Part shown: one piece after another, positions 10,523 through 20,694 of the stretch | How the letters are laid out: every line of letters starts with the position of its first letter | Position numbering within the stretch: the first letter of the stretch is position 1 | Assembly: GCA_017794705.1 (NCBI GenBank) | Contig: CP051235.1 | Location: forward strand, 1,303,010-1,367,009 | Reading direction: 5' to 3' | Source of the DNA: Devosia sp. | GTDB taxonomy: Bacteria; Pseudomonadota; Alphaproteobacteria; Rhizobiales; Devosiaceae | DNA: 64,000 bases | The notes under the pieces: model-generated | The model's input: only the letters and a program-made list of their open reading frames with translations | What the model was told of the DNA's origin: nothing | Databases searched by the model: none | Made by a program: the position numbers and the translations under genes

Positions 10523-13500
10523 CTATTCCGCCGGTTCGGCAGGTGGGGTTTCATGATGCGCCCCGGCCAACAATTCGCGGAAGCGCATCGAGTTGCGGGT
10601 CATGAACAGCCATTTGAGCAAGGCGCCGATGTCGGCACCGATCGCGATGAAGGCAGGAACCAGAAACAGCACCAGCAGCGTGGCCAGCCCCAACCCGAAA
10701 ATGATTGTGATCGCCATCGGGATCAGGAACTGCGCCTCAAGGCTGCGTTCGAACAGCAGCGGGATAAGCCCGCCAATCGTGGTCAACGAGGTCAGCACAA
10801 CCGCCCTGAGGCGATCACGTGCCGCACCCACCGCGGCGAGACGTAGTCCTTCGCCCTGCTCGCGGCGCTCGATCATGCGGGAGATGAGCACGATGGAATC
10901 GTTGACCAGAATTCCGGCGAGGCCCAACAGACCCATGACCGAGATCACGGTCAGGTCGTAGCCCAGCAAATAGTGCCCCCAGATCGAACCGGTGATCCCG
11001 AATGGGATGATGAGCATGACGGCAATGGGGGCGAAGTAGGAGCCAAAGCTCCACGAGATGATGATGTACATCACTGCCAGCGCCAGGATGGCGCCCAGCT
11101 GCAGGTCTGCAAATGCGGCGTTCTGCTCGGCGCGGGTGCCGGCCAGGTCATAGGCGACATTGTGGCGCGCCACGATGCCGGGCAGGTAGTCGCTTTCGAG
11201 CCGTTCCAGAACCTCATCGGCATTGGTCACGCCCTCTTCTACATCGGCCTGCACGTGCACCACGGAGCGGCCCTCTTCCCGGTTGATGCGTGAAAAGCCC
11301 TGCCGCTCGGAAAAGCTGACGACCGAGTTGAGCGGCACATAGGTGCCCGAAGGCGACCGCACCCAAAGATTGCGCAGGGCTGCCGAGCCTTCCGCGTCTG
11401 TCACACTGCGCAGTTTGATGGTGATTTCCTCGGTCGGCGTGGCGACAGTGGTGACCGTGCGCCCCTCGAAGGCGTCGCGGATCTGGCTACCGATCGACTC
11501 CAGCGTGAGGCCCAACGCTGTCCCGCGCGGCAACATCTGCATCACCAGTTCGGGGTCGCCGTAGCGCAGCGTGTCGGAGACGGCGGTCACTCCATCGAAC
11601 CCCGCCAGAACATCCTGCAAATCCTCCGATGCCTGTTTCAGCGCCGCGACGCTGGTGCCGGTGAATTCCACATCAATCGCCCGGCCCGAAGGTCCGCCGC
11701 GGAACTCACGCACGCCGATGCTCTGCACGCCGGCAACATTGGGCAGCGCGTCACGCAAGGCTTGCGTAATATCCCCGGTGCGCACGCTTCGCTCCTCGTT
11801 CGGGGTCAGGTAGACGTTGAAATTCGCGCCGCCGTTTTCGAGGTCGAGATTGGCGTAGGTGGTCTGCACCAGCGGTTCGCCGTCCGGCGTAAGTTCAGCT
11901 TCCACTGCCGAAACTGCCGCTTCGATGTCGACGATGATGCCGCGCATGTCCTCCTGCGGTGTGCCCGGCTGGAAGGAAGCAAAAACGTTGAAGCTTTCGC
12001 CATCGGCGGTGGGGAAGAACTGAAAGCGCAAATGACCCGACATCAGTAGCGCAAATCCAACCACAGTCAGGGCCAAAGCGATGGCGACAGTGGCATAGCG
12101 CCAGCGGAACGACAGGTCGGCCAGAAAGCCGAAAATGCGGTCGCGGAAAAAGCCGAACCCGGCGTTGAAATTACGCCGGAACCAGCCGTCGGGTTTGCGC
12201 ACGCGCGGCAATGAATGAGCCAAATGCCCGGGCAGGATGAGAAAACATTCGATCAGGCTGACCACCAGCACTGCCAGCACCACCATGGGCAGCGGTGCCA
12301 TGATCTGCCCCACCACGTCGGACACCATCAGGATGGGCCCAAAAGCCGCCATTGTCGTCAGGCTGGCGGCGATCACCGGGATCGCCATGCGCTTTGCGCC
12401 GATGATAGCCGCAGACATTCGATCATCGCCCAGCCCGTAGCGGGTCGATGTGTGTTCGCCCACCACGATCGCGTCATCGACGATGATCCCGAGGGTCATC
12501 ATCATGGCAAACATGGAGATCATGTCGAGGGTCTGCCCGGTCAGATACATGACCCCGACCGTCGCAAGGATCGACACAGGAATGCCCACGGCGACCCACA
12601 GCGCCACTCTGGCGCGCAGGAAAATGAAAAGGATGACCAGCACCAGCCCGAGTCCGAACACGCCATTGCTGATCAACAGACTCAGCCTGGCATTCACCTG
12701 CTCGGCGGCGGCGTTGAAAACCTGAATGTTGAGCGTCGGCGGCAGTGTGGGCCGGACCTGTTCGACATAGGCGAGAATTTTTTCGTAGGATTCCACCGTG
12801 TCGGCAGTCACCGCGCGGGAGACGGACAGGCGGATCGCCGGCTCGCCGCGCATGAAGCCCAGCGGCGTATCGGCGTTGTATTCATCGGTGATGGTCGCCA
12901 CATCGCCAAAGGTCAGCGTCTCGCCGGTGGGCAGGCTCTTGATTTCTGTGTCGGCGATCTGGCTGGCCGAGACTTCGTCGGCCAGCGCCCTGATCTGCGC
13001 CTCGAAATCTCCGGGCAGACTGCCCGAGGGTCGGTCAGCAATGTTGGGCATCAGCGCCTGGGAGAGATCATCCAGGGTCAGATCCAATTGGCGCAGGCGC
13101 GCCTCGTCGACGCTGATGGTGATTTCCCGGTCGCGATACCCGGTGAAGGTGACCTGATCGAGCCCGGCATCCAGAAGTCCGTCGCGGATCTCGCGGGCGA
13201 ACTCGCGCAGCGCCTGCTCGGGGAACGGGCCGGCAATGCCAATAGAGGCGACGGGATCGAAAAAGCGGAATTGGGAAACCGAAGGCGTGTCCGCGCTGTC
13301 GGGCAGGTTGGTGGCGCTGTCGACGGCCGCCTGCACCTTGTCCTCGGCATCCTGCATGTTGGTGCCGCGTTCAAAGCTGAGGGTGATGGACCCCCTTCCC
13401 TCGCGCGCGTCAGACGACATCGAGGAGACGCCATCCAGGAACCGAACTGTCGGCTCGATGTTTTGCAGGATGTTCTTTTCAACATCCTCGGCGCTGGCCC

Positions 13501-13681
13501 CGCTCCAGTTCACTGAAATGGAGATGTTACGGGTTTCAACCGTCGGCATCAGTTGCCGGTTGATCTGGCTGAGTCCCCACACACCGAACAGGGCAAGAAG
13601 GATCATCAGCAGATTGGCGGCATTGCGGTGCTGGACGAATGCGGCGATCAGCCCTGTCGCGCGGGTGCCTGCGGTGCGCAT
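10523..13681 (-). CDS. RND-family efflux transporter, inner-membrane pump
   Basis: A 1052-aa AcrB/MdtC-like proton-driven pump. An N-terminal helix is followed by the large periplasmic porter domain, then two blocks of five helices and a second periplasmic domain, as in the HAE family. The helix-4 proton-relay DD pair is visible in GIIVDDAIVVGEHT (~residues 400-413), and the second half has GILVNDSIVLISRM. It starts in a TGATG overlap with the adaptor stop, so the two are co-translated. No outer-membrane TolC-like gene is in the window. The substrate is unknown. Confidence 0.92.
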   Translation of the reverse strand: MRTAGTRATGLIAAFVQHRNAANLLMILLALFGVWGLSQINRQLMPTVETRNISISVNWSGASAEDVEKNILQNIEPTVRFLDGVSSMSSDAREGRGSITLSFERGTNMQDAEDKVQAAVDSATNLPDSADTPSVSQFRFFDPVASIGIAGPFPEQALREFAREIRDGLLDAGLDQVTFTGYRDREITISVDEARLRQLDLTLDDLSQALMPNIADRPSGSLPGDFEAQIRALADEVSASQIADTEIKSLPTGETLTFGDVATITDEYNADTPLGFMRGEPAIRLSVSRAVTADTVESYEKILAYVEQVRPTLPPTLNIQVFNAAAEQVNARLSLLISNGVFGLGLVLVILFIFLRARVALWVAVGIPVSILATVGVMYLTGQTLDMISMFAMMMTLGIIVDDAIVVGEHTSTRYGLGDDRMSAAIIGAKRMAIPVIAASLTTMAAFGPILMVSDVVGQIMAPLPMVVLAVLVVSLIECFLILPGHLAHSLPRVRKPDGWFRRNFNAGFGFFRDRIFGFLADLSFRWRYATVAIALALTVVGFALLMSGHLRFQFFPTADGESFNVFASFQPGTPQEDMRGIIVDIEAAVSAVEAELTPDGEPLVQTTYANLDLENGGANFNVYLTPNEERSVRTGDITQALRDALPNVAGVQSIGVREFRGGPSGRAIDVEFTGTSVAALKQASEDLQDVLAGFDGVTAVSDTLRYGDPELVMQMLPRGTALGLTLESIGSQIRDAFEGRTVTTVATPTEEITIKLRSVTDAEGSAALRNLWVRSPSGTYVPLNSVVSFSERQGFSRINREEGRSVVHVQADVEEGVTNADEVLERLESDYLPGIVARHNVAYDLAGTRAEQNAAFADLQLGAILALAVMYIIISWSFGSYFAPIAVMLIIPFGITGSIWGHYLLGYDLTVISVMGLLGLAGILVNDSIVLISRMIERREQGEGLRLAAVGAARDRLRAVVLTSLTTIGGLIPLLFERSLEAQFLIPMAITIIFGLGLATLLVLFLVPAFIAIGADIGALLKWLFMTRNSMRFRELLAGAHHETPPAEPAE

Positions 13682-15081
13682 CAGCCGCCCCCGCCGCGCG
13701 GCCCGCCACCCGGAGGCCCGCCGCGGAAGCCGCCGTCTTCGGCGCCCTCGGGCTGGGCCGGTTCTTCGCCCTCGACGGTCACCTTGACGCCGTCTCCTGC
13801 CTGGGAAAGACGCGTGGTGATGATGCGTGCGTCCTGCGGCACGTCGGCGGCAACGATCACGAAGGCACCATCTCGAGCGCGGATGGTTGCATCCACGCTT
13901 TTCATCCGGCCCTCCTCGACAATGTAGAAATGATCGTTCTCGTAAACAGCGGTCTCGGGCAGCCGGTAAGTGTTGGGATAGGTCACCCCTTCAAGCTCAA
14001 GCGATACGAAAGTACCTGGCCGCACATCGGCATCGACTGCGCCCTCAAGCGTGGCGTAAAGTTCGACGCCGCCCAGCGTGGGGTCGATCTGCGCCCCGAT
14101 CCGGCTAACCTCACCCGTCAGCGTGACGGGTTGGGGATCGATATCCCAGGTGATGTCGACCTTGCGGCCGACGATCCCGCTGGCGGAAAGCATTCCGTAA
14201 TCTCGCTCGGAAAGCGCAAAGCGCACTTCCAGGGCGTTGGAATCGTAAATCGTAGCCAGTTCCTCATTGCCGTTAACCGCCGCACCCAAAACTGCGCTTG
14301 AGGCAACGACCACTGCATCGAAGGGCGCATACACGCCGGTGGCCAGAAGGGTGCGCTGAGCCTGTTCGACGGCGCGCCTCGCGCGCTCGATTTCCGCCTC
14401 GCTCCGTTCGATGGCCGCGTCCTGCAGGCTGAGCGTACTCTCCGCCTGGCGCAGGCTTTGCTCGCGTTGCGAAACGACCGTCTCGCGGGCACCGATTTCC
14501 TGATTGGTGATCGACCCACTTTCAACCAGCGCCCGCGCCCGTTCAAGATCGGCGACGGCGACGTCATACTGCTGGCGGGCAAAATCCACGTTGAGGCGCA
14601 GCGTCTCCTGCTGCTGTTGGGCCTCTGTCAGCGCGAGTTCGGCATTGGCCAGATCGTTGCGGGCGTTGGAAAGCGCCAGTTCGTAATCGAAGGGGTCGAC
14701 CTGCACCAGCAGTTCCCCCAGCGAGACCCGGCCACCCGGCCGCAGGTTCGGCGAGACCTCAATGATCGCACCCGTTACGTTGCTACGCAGGTTCAGGGTG
14801 GTTGCCGCGATGACTTCGCCAAAGCTTTTCACGGAGGCGGTGAAATCCGCCGGGGCCGCATCGGTTACCGCGACCGTGAAACTGCGCTCAAAACCGCCGC
14901 GGCGGACAGGCTCCGGCTGGCTGGAAATCATGCGTTGGGTCAAAACGCCGGCACCGGCAAGAATGGTCACGGCCAACAACAGGCGGACGATGATCCCGAA
15001 GATTGAGAACCGGCGTGGCGTATCGCGCTGAAGCGTCTCGCCCTCTTCGGTAATCTCGTCCAGTCTTGGCCGATGCTCCAA
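13681..15081 (-). CDS. RND efflux periplasmic adaptor (membrane fusion protein)
   Basis: A 466-aa HlyD/AcrA-type adaptor that links the RND pump to an outer-membrane channel. It has an N-terminal membrane anchor (FSIFGIIVRLLLAVTILAGAG), a lipoyl half-motif, a long coiled-coil hairpin rich in Glu, Ala, Gln and Arg (~130-240), then barrel domains. The C-terminus is an unusual Gly/Pro-rich tail (GGPPGGGPRGGGG). The start is TTG at 15081; an upstream ATG is separated from it by a stop. It precedes the pump gene by a one-base overlap. Confidence 0.9.
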   Translation of the reverse strand: MEHRPRLDEITEEGETLQRDTPRRFSIFGIIVRLLLAVTILAGAGVLTQRMISSQPEPVRRGGFERSFTVAVTDAAPADFTASVKSFGEVIAATTLNLRSNVTGAIIEVSPNLRPGGRVSLGELLVQVDPFDYELALSNARNDLANAELALTEAQQQQETLRLNVDFARQQYDVAVADLERARALVESGSITNQEIGARETVVSQREQSLRQAESTLSLQDAAIERSEAEIERARRAVEQAQRTLLATGVYAPFDAVVVASSAVLGAAVNGNEELATIYDSNALEVRFALSERDYGMLSASGIVGRKVDITWDIDPQPVTLTGEVSRIGAQIDPTLGGVELYATLEGAVDADVRPGTFVSLELEGVTYPNTYRLPETAVYENDHFYIVEEGRMKSVDATIRARDGAFVIVAADVPQDARIITTRLSQAGDGVKVTVEGEEPAQPEGAEDGGFRGGPPGGGPRGGGG

Positions 15082-15186
15082 GAGACTAATCCGCTTTCAT
15101 CTGATTTGCACGGCAACAAGCGTAGAACCGCTGCCGGGTGCTGACAAATGAATGTTTGGAAAGGTTGGTAGGATTAAGGCGCTGAT

Positions 15187-16188
15187 TCAGTGCTCGGTTT
15201 CGAACTGGTGGGCGTTGAACGCATAGGTGGTCGAGCAGAACTCGCACGTCACCTCTATCTGTCCGTCCACCGTCATTTCCTCGCGATCGGCCGTGGAGAA
15301 GCTGGCCTTGAGCATGTTCTCGATGCGCTCGGCAGAACACGAGCAGCGTGCTTCCAATCGACCCGGTTCGTAGACCCGGACGCCGGATTCGTGGAACAGG
15401 CGGAACAGTGCGCGTTCTGGAGAGATTTCAGGATCGGCCAGTTCGGCATCGGTAATCGTGTCGAACAGGACCCGCGTTTCGACCCAGTTGTTCGATTCGG
15501 TAAAGCTCTTGTCGCGGGTTTCTTCGTTGTCAAAGTCACCGTCACCGGGCAGATCGGCAAACATACGTCCGCCTTCATCGGGGAGGTACTGGACCATCAT
15601 GCCACCGGCCCGCCAGGTTGGCCGGGCGCTGCCGCGCGCCGAGAATTCGGCGACGGCCAGGCGAACGCGGGTCGGCAATTGCTCGGACTGGGCGAAATAG
15701 ATGTGCGCGGCCTCTTCGAGGCTGCCGCCGTCCAGCGGCACAATGCCCTGATAGCGTTCCATGTGCACGCCCTGGTCGACGGTCATCGCCAAATGGCCTT
15801 TGCCCAAAAGCTCGCCCGGTGAAGTTCGGCCCGCGGCCATCGCTGTATCCAGGGCTTCCTGATCGAAGCGCGCATAGCCGCGAAGACCATCCGGCGCGTC
15901 GAGATCAACCACCACCAGATCCACCGGACCATCGGTCTGGGCCTGAAGGATGAACTTGCCCTCGAATTTCAGGGACGAGCCGATGAGCGCGGCCAGCGTC
16001 ACCGCCTCGCCCAACAGGCGCGCCACCGGTGCCGGATAATTGTGCTGGGCAAGGATCGTGTCGAGCGCCGGGCCGAGCCGCACAGCCCTGCCCCGGCTGT
16101 CGAGCGTGTCCAGCGTAAAGGGCACGACGACATCGTCGCCGCTCTCGGGCCGGTCCAGTCCATACTGCGACAGGGCGGATTTGCTCAT
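15187..16188 (-). CDS. hslO: Hsp33 redox-regulated molecular chaperone
   Basis: A 333-aa cytoplasmic holdase activated by oxidative unfolding. The C-terminal zinc centre is intact: CSC (ARCSCSAERI, ~280) and CEFC (VTCEFCSTTY, ~315) supply the four cysteines. The ATG at 16188 overlaps the argF stop as TGATG, which decides the start; the longer frame begins with a TTG one codon earlier. Its place after argD-argF is common in related bacteria. Confidence 0.93.
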   Translation of the reverse strand: MSKSALSQYGLDRPESGDDVVVPFTLDTLDSRGRAVRLGPALDTILAQHNYPAPVARLLGEAVTLAALIGSSLKFEGKFILQAQTDGPVDLVVVDLDAPDGLRGYARFDQEALDTAMAAGRTSPGELLGKGHLAMTVDQGVHMERYQGIVPLDGGSLEEAAHIYFAQSEQLPTRVRLAVAEFSARGSARPTWRAGGMMVQYLPDEGGRMFADLPGDGDFDNEETRDKSFTESNNWVETRVLFDTITDAELADPEISPERALFRLFHESGVRVYEPGRLEARCSCSAERIENMLKASFSTADREEMTVDGQIEVTCEFCSTTYAFNAHQFETEH

Positions 16189-17126
16189 CAAAGGCTCTCG
16201 ATTCCGAACACCCAGGCCAGAATGGCCTTCTGCACGTGCAGCCGGTTTTCGGCCTCATCAAACACAACCGATTGCTTGCCGTCGATCACCTCATCGGTCA
16301 CTTCATCACCGCGGTGGGCGGGCAGGCAGTGCATGAACAGGGCGTCGGAGCTGGCGTTCTGCATCAGCTTTGAATCTACCCGATAGGGGTTGAGCACGCG
16401 GCGGCGTTCCTTGGCATCCGTATCGCCCATCGAGACCCATGTATCGGCTATCACCAGGTCAACGCCTTCTACCGCTTCGCGCGGGTCGGTGCCCAGTTCC
16501 ACCCGATCACCGGCTGCCTTGATATCGGCCATCAGGCCCTGGTCGGGCTTGTATTCTTCGGGCACGCCAATGCGCAGCTTGCAGCCGAAAATCTTTGCGG
16601 CATGCACCCAGGAGGCAAGCACATTGTTGGAATCCCCTACCCAGGCGACCGTTGCTTCACTGATCGGGCCACGATGCTCTTCAAACGTCTGGATATCCGC
16701 CAACGTCTGGCACGGGTGCGAGACGCGGGTCAGTCCGTTGATCACCGGCACTGTCGCGGCGCCCGCAAGTTCGAGCAGGTCATCATGGCTGAGAATGCGG
16801 ATCATGATGGCATCGACATAGCGCGACATGACCCGCGCCGTATCGGCGATGGTTTCTTCGCGGGCCAGCTGCATTTCACTGCCGGTCAGCATCAGCGTCT
16901 GGCCGCCAAGCTGGCGCATGCCCACGTCGAACGAGACACGCGTGCGCGTGCTTTCGCGTTCGAAGATCATGGCCAGCACCTTGTCCTTGAGCAGTTGGGG
17001 GCGCTCGCCAGCGGCCAGTGCGGCCTTTATGTCGCGCGACAGGTCGAGGATCAGCCGAAGCGTTTCCTTTGAATGGTCCTTGAGGTCCAAAAAGTGCCGG
17101 GGCCGTTGCGGCGTCGGGATAGTCAT
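16188..17126 (-). CDS. argF: Ornithine carbamoyltransferase
   Basis: A 312-aa enzyme forming citrulline from ornithine and carbamoyl phosphate in arginine synthesis. The carbamoyl-phosphate motif STRTR ([13 protein letters not shown], ~55), the HPCQ motif ([11 protein letters not shown]) and the ornithine motif [11 protein letters not shown] are all present. The ATG at 17126 has AGGAGA upstream and removes about 50 non-homologous residues from the longest frame. It lies between argD (37-nt gap) and hslO (one-base overlap), so the three genes form an operon. Confidence 0.95.
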   Translation of the reverse strand: MTIPTPQRPRHFLDLKDHSKETLRLILDLSRDIKAALAAGERPQLLKDKVLAMIFERESTRTRVSFDVGMRQLGGQTLMLTGSEMQLAREETIADTARVMSRYVDAIMIRILSHDDLLELAGAATVPVINGLTRVSHPCQTLADIQTFEEHRGPISEATVAWVGDSNNVLASWVHAAKIFGCKLRIGVPEEYKPDQGLMADIKAAGDRVELGTDPREAVEGVDLVIADTWVSMGDTDAKERRRVLNPYRVDSKLMQNASSDALFMHCLPAHRGDEVTDEVIDGKQSVVFDEAENRLHVQKAILAWVFGIESL

Positions 17127-17163
17127 CAAATTTCTCCTTGCCCCCGAGGGGACGGGGGTGGGG

Positions 17164-18351
17164 TCAGGCTTCGCCGGTCTGTTCGGCGGCCAGTTCATCG
17201 AAGGTGGTGCTGATGATGGCAAAAGCCTCATCAATCTCGGCCTCGGTGACGATGAGGGGCGGCAGAAAGCGCAGGACATTGTCGCTGGCCGCCACGGTCA
17301 GCAGCTTGTTGTCGCGCAGGCGCGCCACAAAATCGCGCACCGGCGGCGTGATCTTCATGCCGGCGATCAGTCCGCGGCCGCGCACTTCGGTGACGTAGTG
17401 CGGGTATTTCTGCATCATCTGCTGCATGTGGCGGTTGAGCTTTTTGCCCATTTCCTCGACATGCTCGATGAAGCCGGGCGCCAGAACCTTGTCGAGCACA
17501 ACGCTGGCTACAGCGCAGGCCATGGGGTTGCCGCCATAAGTCGACCCGTGTGTGCCGGGCACCATGGATTTGGCGACCTCGGCAGTTGCCAGGCAGGCGC
17601 CCATCGGGAAGCCGTTGGCAATGGCTTTGGCGACGGCCATGATGTCCGGGGTGATGCCGGCCCATTCGTGCGCAAAGAACTTGCCCGTCCGGCCATAGCC
17701 GCACTGGACCTCGTCGAGGATCAGCAAAGCGCCATGGTCGTCGCACAGTTTGCGCAGGCCGCGCAGGAAACTGTCGGACATGGCGGTGACGCCGCCCTCG
17801 CCTTGCACCGGCTCAATGAGAATGGCGGCGGTGTTCGGCCCGATCTTTTCTGCGACTGCCTTCAGGTCACCCGGTTTGAAATGCACGAAACCGGCCAGCG
17901 GTTCTCCGAAGCCCTCGAGATAGGCGGGATTGCCGCCTGCCGCGATGGTGCCCAGCGTCCGTCCATGGAAGGAGCCAGTGAAGGCAATGATCTCGGTGCG
18001 TTCGGGGTGGCCGTTGGCAAAGTGATGATGCCGCGCTGTCTTGATGGCGCATTCCACCGCCTCGGCACCTGAGTTGGTAAAGAACACGGAATCCGCAAAG
18101 GTCTCGGCGACCAGCCGCTCAGCCAGCTTCTCGGCTTCGGGAATCTTGAAGACATTCGAGACGTGCCAGAGCTTTTCGGCCTGGGCTTTCAGAGCGCCCG
18201 CGACCTCAGGATCGCTGTGGCCGAGGGCGGTCACTCCAATTCCTGCCATGAAGTCGAGATAGGCGTCGCCCTCGGTTGAGAACAATCGCATGCCCTCGCC
18301 CCGCGCAAAAGCGACGTCGGTGCGAGCGTAAGTGCCATAGAGGGCAGACAT
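17164..18351 (-). CDS. argD: Acetylornithine aminotransferase
   Basis: A 395-aa class-III PLP aminotransferase that converts N-acetylglutamate semialdehyde to N-acetylornithine; it may also act in lysine synthesis. Seen motifs are [40 protein letters not shown], and the PLP lysine in [12 protein letters not shown]. It is the first gene of argD-argF-hslO on the minus strand. Its promoter must lie in the 386-nt gap shared with the divergent gcrA. Confidence 0.94.
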   Translation of the reverse strand: MSALYGTYARTDVAFARGEGMRLFSTEGDAYLDFMAGIGVTALGHSDPEVAGALKAQAEKLWHVSNVFKIPEAEKLAERLVAETFADSVFFTNSGAEAVECAIKTARHHHFANGHPERTEIIAFTGSFHGRTLGTIAAGGNPAYLEGFGEPLAGFVHFKPGDLKAVAEKIGPNTAAILIEPVQGEGGVTAMSDSFLRGLRKLCDDHGALLILDEVQCGYGRTGKFFAHEWAGITPDIMAVAKAIANGFPMGACLATAEVAKSMVPGTHGSTYGGNPMACAVASVVLDKVLAPGFIEHVEEMGKKLNRHMQQMMQKYPHYVTEVRGRGLIAGMKITPPVRDFVARLRDNKLLTVAASDNVLRFLPPLIVTEAEIDEAFAIISTTFDELAAEQTGEA

Positions 18352-18590
18352 GGTTCAGGTCTCTTCCTTGTTTGAGGTATGTTGTTGCCAAAGTGGTGCC
18401 CATGGGGCGTAATAGTGTCGAATTTGGTTCCGAAAAACCAAAAAACGCGCCGCCTTTTGGGGGCACGTTTGAGTTATGGATATACGCCGCGCCCATGTTG
18501 AAAGTCAACGCACCGGCGTAAGCCCCTCATTTGCCCCGACAATTTCCGGCGTCCACAAGAACGGGGGAATTTACGGGGAAAGTGGCGCCC

Positions 18591-18625
18591 GACTCTTGCA
18601 CCGGATTCCGCCGTTTGTGTAATAT
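18591..18625 (+). promoter_or_regulatory. Probable gcrA promoter with GANTC methylation sites
   Basis: TTGCAC (18596-18601) and TAATAT (18620-18625), 18 nt apart, fit a sigma-70 promoter. GACTC (18591-18595) abuts the -35 and GATTC (18604-18608) lies in the spacer. A third GATTC at 18727-18731 lies near the ribosome site. GANTC is the CcrM site read by GcrA, so methylation-dependent autoregulation is a reasonable inference. The rest of the 18352-18737 gap shows nothing clear. Confidence 0.55.
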
Positions 18626-18737
18626 CGACCCCGTTGGGGAACACGACATCTCGTGTGGCGGACCTGCTCAACATACGACTTATAGACGAATTGGCTGCCA
18701 ATAGCGATTTTGGCAGACCGTGAAAGGATTCTGCATA

Positions 18738-19253
18738 ATGGGTTGGACCGATGATCGCGTCGAACTTCTCAAGAAGCTGTGGATGGAGGGCCTGAGCGCC
18801 AGCCAGATCGCGGCCGAGTTGGGCGAGGGCGTCACCCGTAATGCTGTGATCGGCAAGGTTCACCGGTTGAAGCTGAGCGGTCGCGCCAAGCCGGCGACCT
18901 CCAGTTCGCGTCCGCGGGCGTCCCGGAACACCACACGGCGCTCCAATTCCTCCGGCGGCGGCGGAAGCAGCGTGAAGCGTCGCCTGGTCACCAACGTGAT
19001 TGGCGCGACTGCTCTCAAAGCCACGGAAATGGAAGAGGTCGACGCCCTGCCTCACCAGCAAGCCGAACTCTTCATTCCGCCCGAAGAGCGGATCGGGCTG
19101 CTGTCGCTCAATGAGACGACCTGCAAATGGCCGATCGGCGACCCGCTGCTGCCGGACTTTCATTTCTGTGGACGGGATTCCGAGGAAGACAAGCCCTATT
19201 GCGAATTCCACTCGAAGCGCGCCTATCACCAGTTGGATCGGCGGAAGCGCTAG
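18738..19253 (+). CDS. gcrA: GcrA cell-cycle regulator
   Basis: A 171-aa transcription regulator found in alphaproteobacteria; it binds sigma-70 and methylated GANTC promoters. The N-terminus MGWTDDRVELLKKLW and the HTH-like SASQIAAELG...TRNAVIGKVHRL are diagnostic. A Ser/Arg/Gly-rich linker (~55-82) leads to the C-terminal RNA-polymerase-binding part with CKWPIGDP and YCEFHSKRAYH. The ATG at 18738 has AAAGGA upstream; the longer frame adds six residues before it. Its stop overlaps the convergent phoB stop (TAG/CTA). Confidence 0.95.
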   Translation: MGWTDDRVELLKKLWMEGLSASQIAAELGEGVTRNAVIGKVHRLKLSGRAKPATSSSRPRASRNTTRRSNSSGGGGSSVKRRLVTNVIGATALKATEMEEVDALPHQQAELFIPPEERIGLLSLNETTCKWPIGDPLLPDFHFCGRDSEEDKPYCEFHSKRAYHQLDRRKR

Positions 19254-19954
19254 CTGACGCTGGCGGCGAAACGTTCGTCAAAGGCGTAGCCCGCGCCACG
19301 CACCGTGCGGATCGGGTCCATGGCCCGACCCTTGTTGATGGCCTTGCGCAAACGGCCGACGTGAACGTCAACCGTGCGCTCGTCGACGTATACGTCCGAC
19401 CCCCAGACCTGGTCGAGCAATTGCTCTCTGGAATAGACCCGCCCGGGGTTGGTCATCAGATATTCAAGCAACCGATATTCGGTCGGGCCGAGATGGATTT
19501 CCCGGGCGGCCCGATAGACGCGGTGGCTGGCGCGATCGAGTTCCAAATCGCCCGCCTTGAGAGCTGACGCTACGAGTTGCGGCTTGGAGCGGCGCAGCAG
19601 GGCTTCCACGCGAGCCAGCAATTCGGGCACGGAAAACGGCTTGGTGACATAGTCATCAGCGCCGGTCTGCAAACCGCGAATGCGGTCTTCCTCAACCCCG
19701 CGGGCGGTTAGCATGATGATCGGCACGTCGGCAGTCTGCTTGCGCAGCCGCAGCCGCTGACAAAGCTCGATACCGGACAGGCCCGGCAGCATCCAGTCGA
19801 GCAGGATCAGGTCGGGGACGTTGTCTCGTGTGACTTCAGCGGCCTCGTCACCGCTTTCCGAAATCAGCACGCGATAGCCCTGCGCCTCGAGATTGTAGCG
19901 CAGCATCAGGGACAGGTCGGCCTCGTCCTCGACGATCAGGATCAGGGGAGCCAT
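19250..19954 (-). CDS. phoB: Phosphate regulon response regulator PhoB
   Basis: A 234-aa OmpR/PhoB-type response regulator. The receiver domain (~1-120) has the acidic pair in VEDEAD, the phosphoacceptor Asp in LILLDWMLPG (~53) and the conserved Lys in YVTKPF. The C-terminal winged helix (~135-230) includes LGPTEYRLLEYLMTNPGRVYSREQ. It is the last gene of the pst-pho operon, 20 nt after phoU. It should bind the Pho box upstream of pstS and so autoregulate. Confidence 0.94.
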   Translation of the reverse strand: MAPLILIVEDEADLSLMLRYNLEAQGYRVLISESGDEAAEVTRDNVPDLILLDWMLPGLSGIELCQRLRLRKQTADVPIIMLTARGVEEDRIRGLQTGADDYVTKPFSVPELLARVEALLRRSKPQLVASALKAGDLELDRASHRVYRAAREIHLGPTEYRLLEYLMTNPGRVYSREQLLDQVWGSDVYVDERTVDVHVGRLRKAINKGRAMDPIRTVRGAGYAFDERFAASVS

Positions 19955-19974
19955 CTTGTCAGCCCTTGCTCCGC

Positions 19975-20673
19975 TCAGTCGTCGTCACGTGCATCAAGTT
20001 CGGCCGGCAGATTGCGGCCCGTCTTGATGTAATAGGCCGCCTCGGCGATGTTGGTGGCGTGGTCGCCGGCGCGTTCGAGGTTCTTCGCGCAAAACAGCAG
20101 ATGTGTGCAGTCTGTGATGTTGCGCGGGTCTTCCATCATGTAGGTGAGGAACTCGCGGAAGAGCGACATGTAGAGCGCGTCCACTTCCTCGTCTGCATCG
20201 CAGATCTGCACGGCCACCACGTCGTCCAGCGTGGTGACGGCATCCAGTGCCTTGTTGATTTGCGCCAGCACCAGTTCGGACATGTGTTTGACGCCGGCAT
20301 AAAGCTGGTTTGAAAGACGCTGCCCACCAATCTGGATGGTGCGGCGGCCAACGCTCTTGGCCATGTCGCCGATGCGCTCGAGATCGGTGGCCACGTGAAT
20401 GGAACCGACGATCTTGCGCAAGTCGGAGGCCATGGGCTGGCGGCGGGCGATCATGGAGACGGCCAGTTCGTCGATCTGGCGCTGCTTCTCGTCAATCAAA
20501 CGGTCGTCCGAGACGACTTTGCGGGCAGCCTCATGATCGACGCGCACCAGCGCATCGGTGGCCGAAATGACCAGTTGCTCGACCATGCCGCCCATTTCCG
20601 AAGTCAGGCGGGTGAGTTCGATCAGTTCCTCTTCATAGGAGGAAACGATATGTCCTGAAGATGTGCTGGCCAT
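19975..20673 (-). CDS. phoU: Phosphate signalling protein PhoU
   Basis: A 232-aa all-helical cytoplasmic protein that links the Pst transporter to the PhoR kinase. Two PhoU repeats (about 15-105 and 120-215) carry the E/D-x-x-x-D metal-binding pattern, for example DERIGDMAK-type LERIGDMAKSVG and LERAGDHATNIAE. The gene lies 21 nt after pstB and 20 nt before phoB in one operon. Confidence 0.94.
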   Translation of the reverse strand: MASTSSGHIVSSYEEELIELTRLTSEMGGMVEQLVISATDALVRVDHEAARKVVSDDRLIDEKQRQIDELAVSMIARRQPMASDLRKIVGSIHVATDLERIGDMAKSVGRRTIQIGGQRLSNQLYAGVKHMSELVLAQINKALDAVTTLDDVVAVQICDADEEVDALYMSLFREFLTYMMEDPRNITDCTHLLFCAKNLERAGDHATNIAEAAYYIKTGRNLPAELDARDDD

Positions 20674-20694
20674 GGGTGCGTCTCTCGGTGCGGG

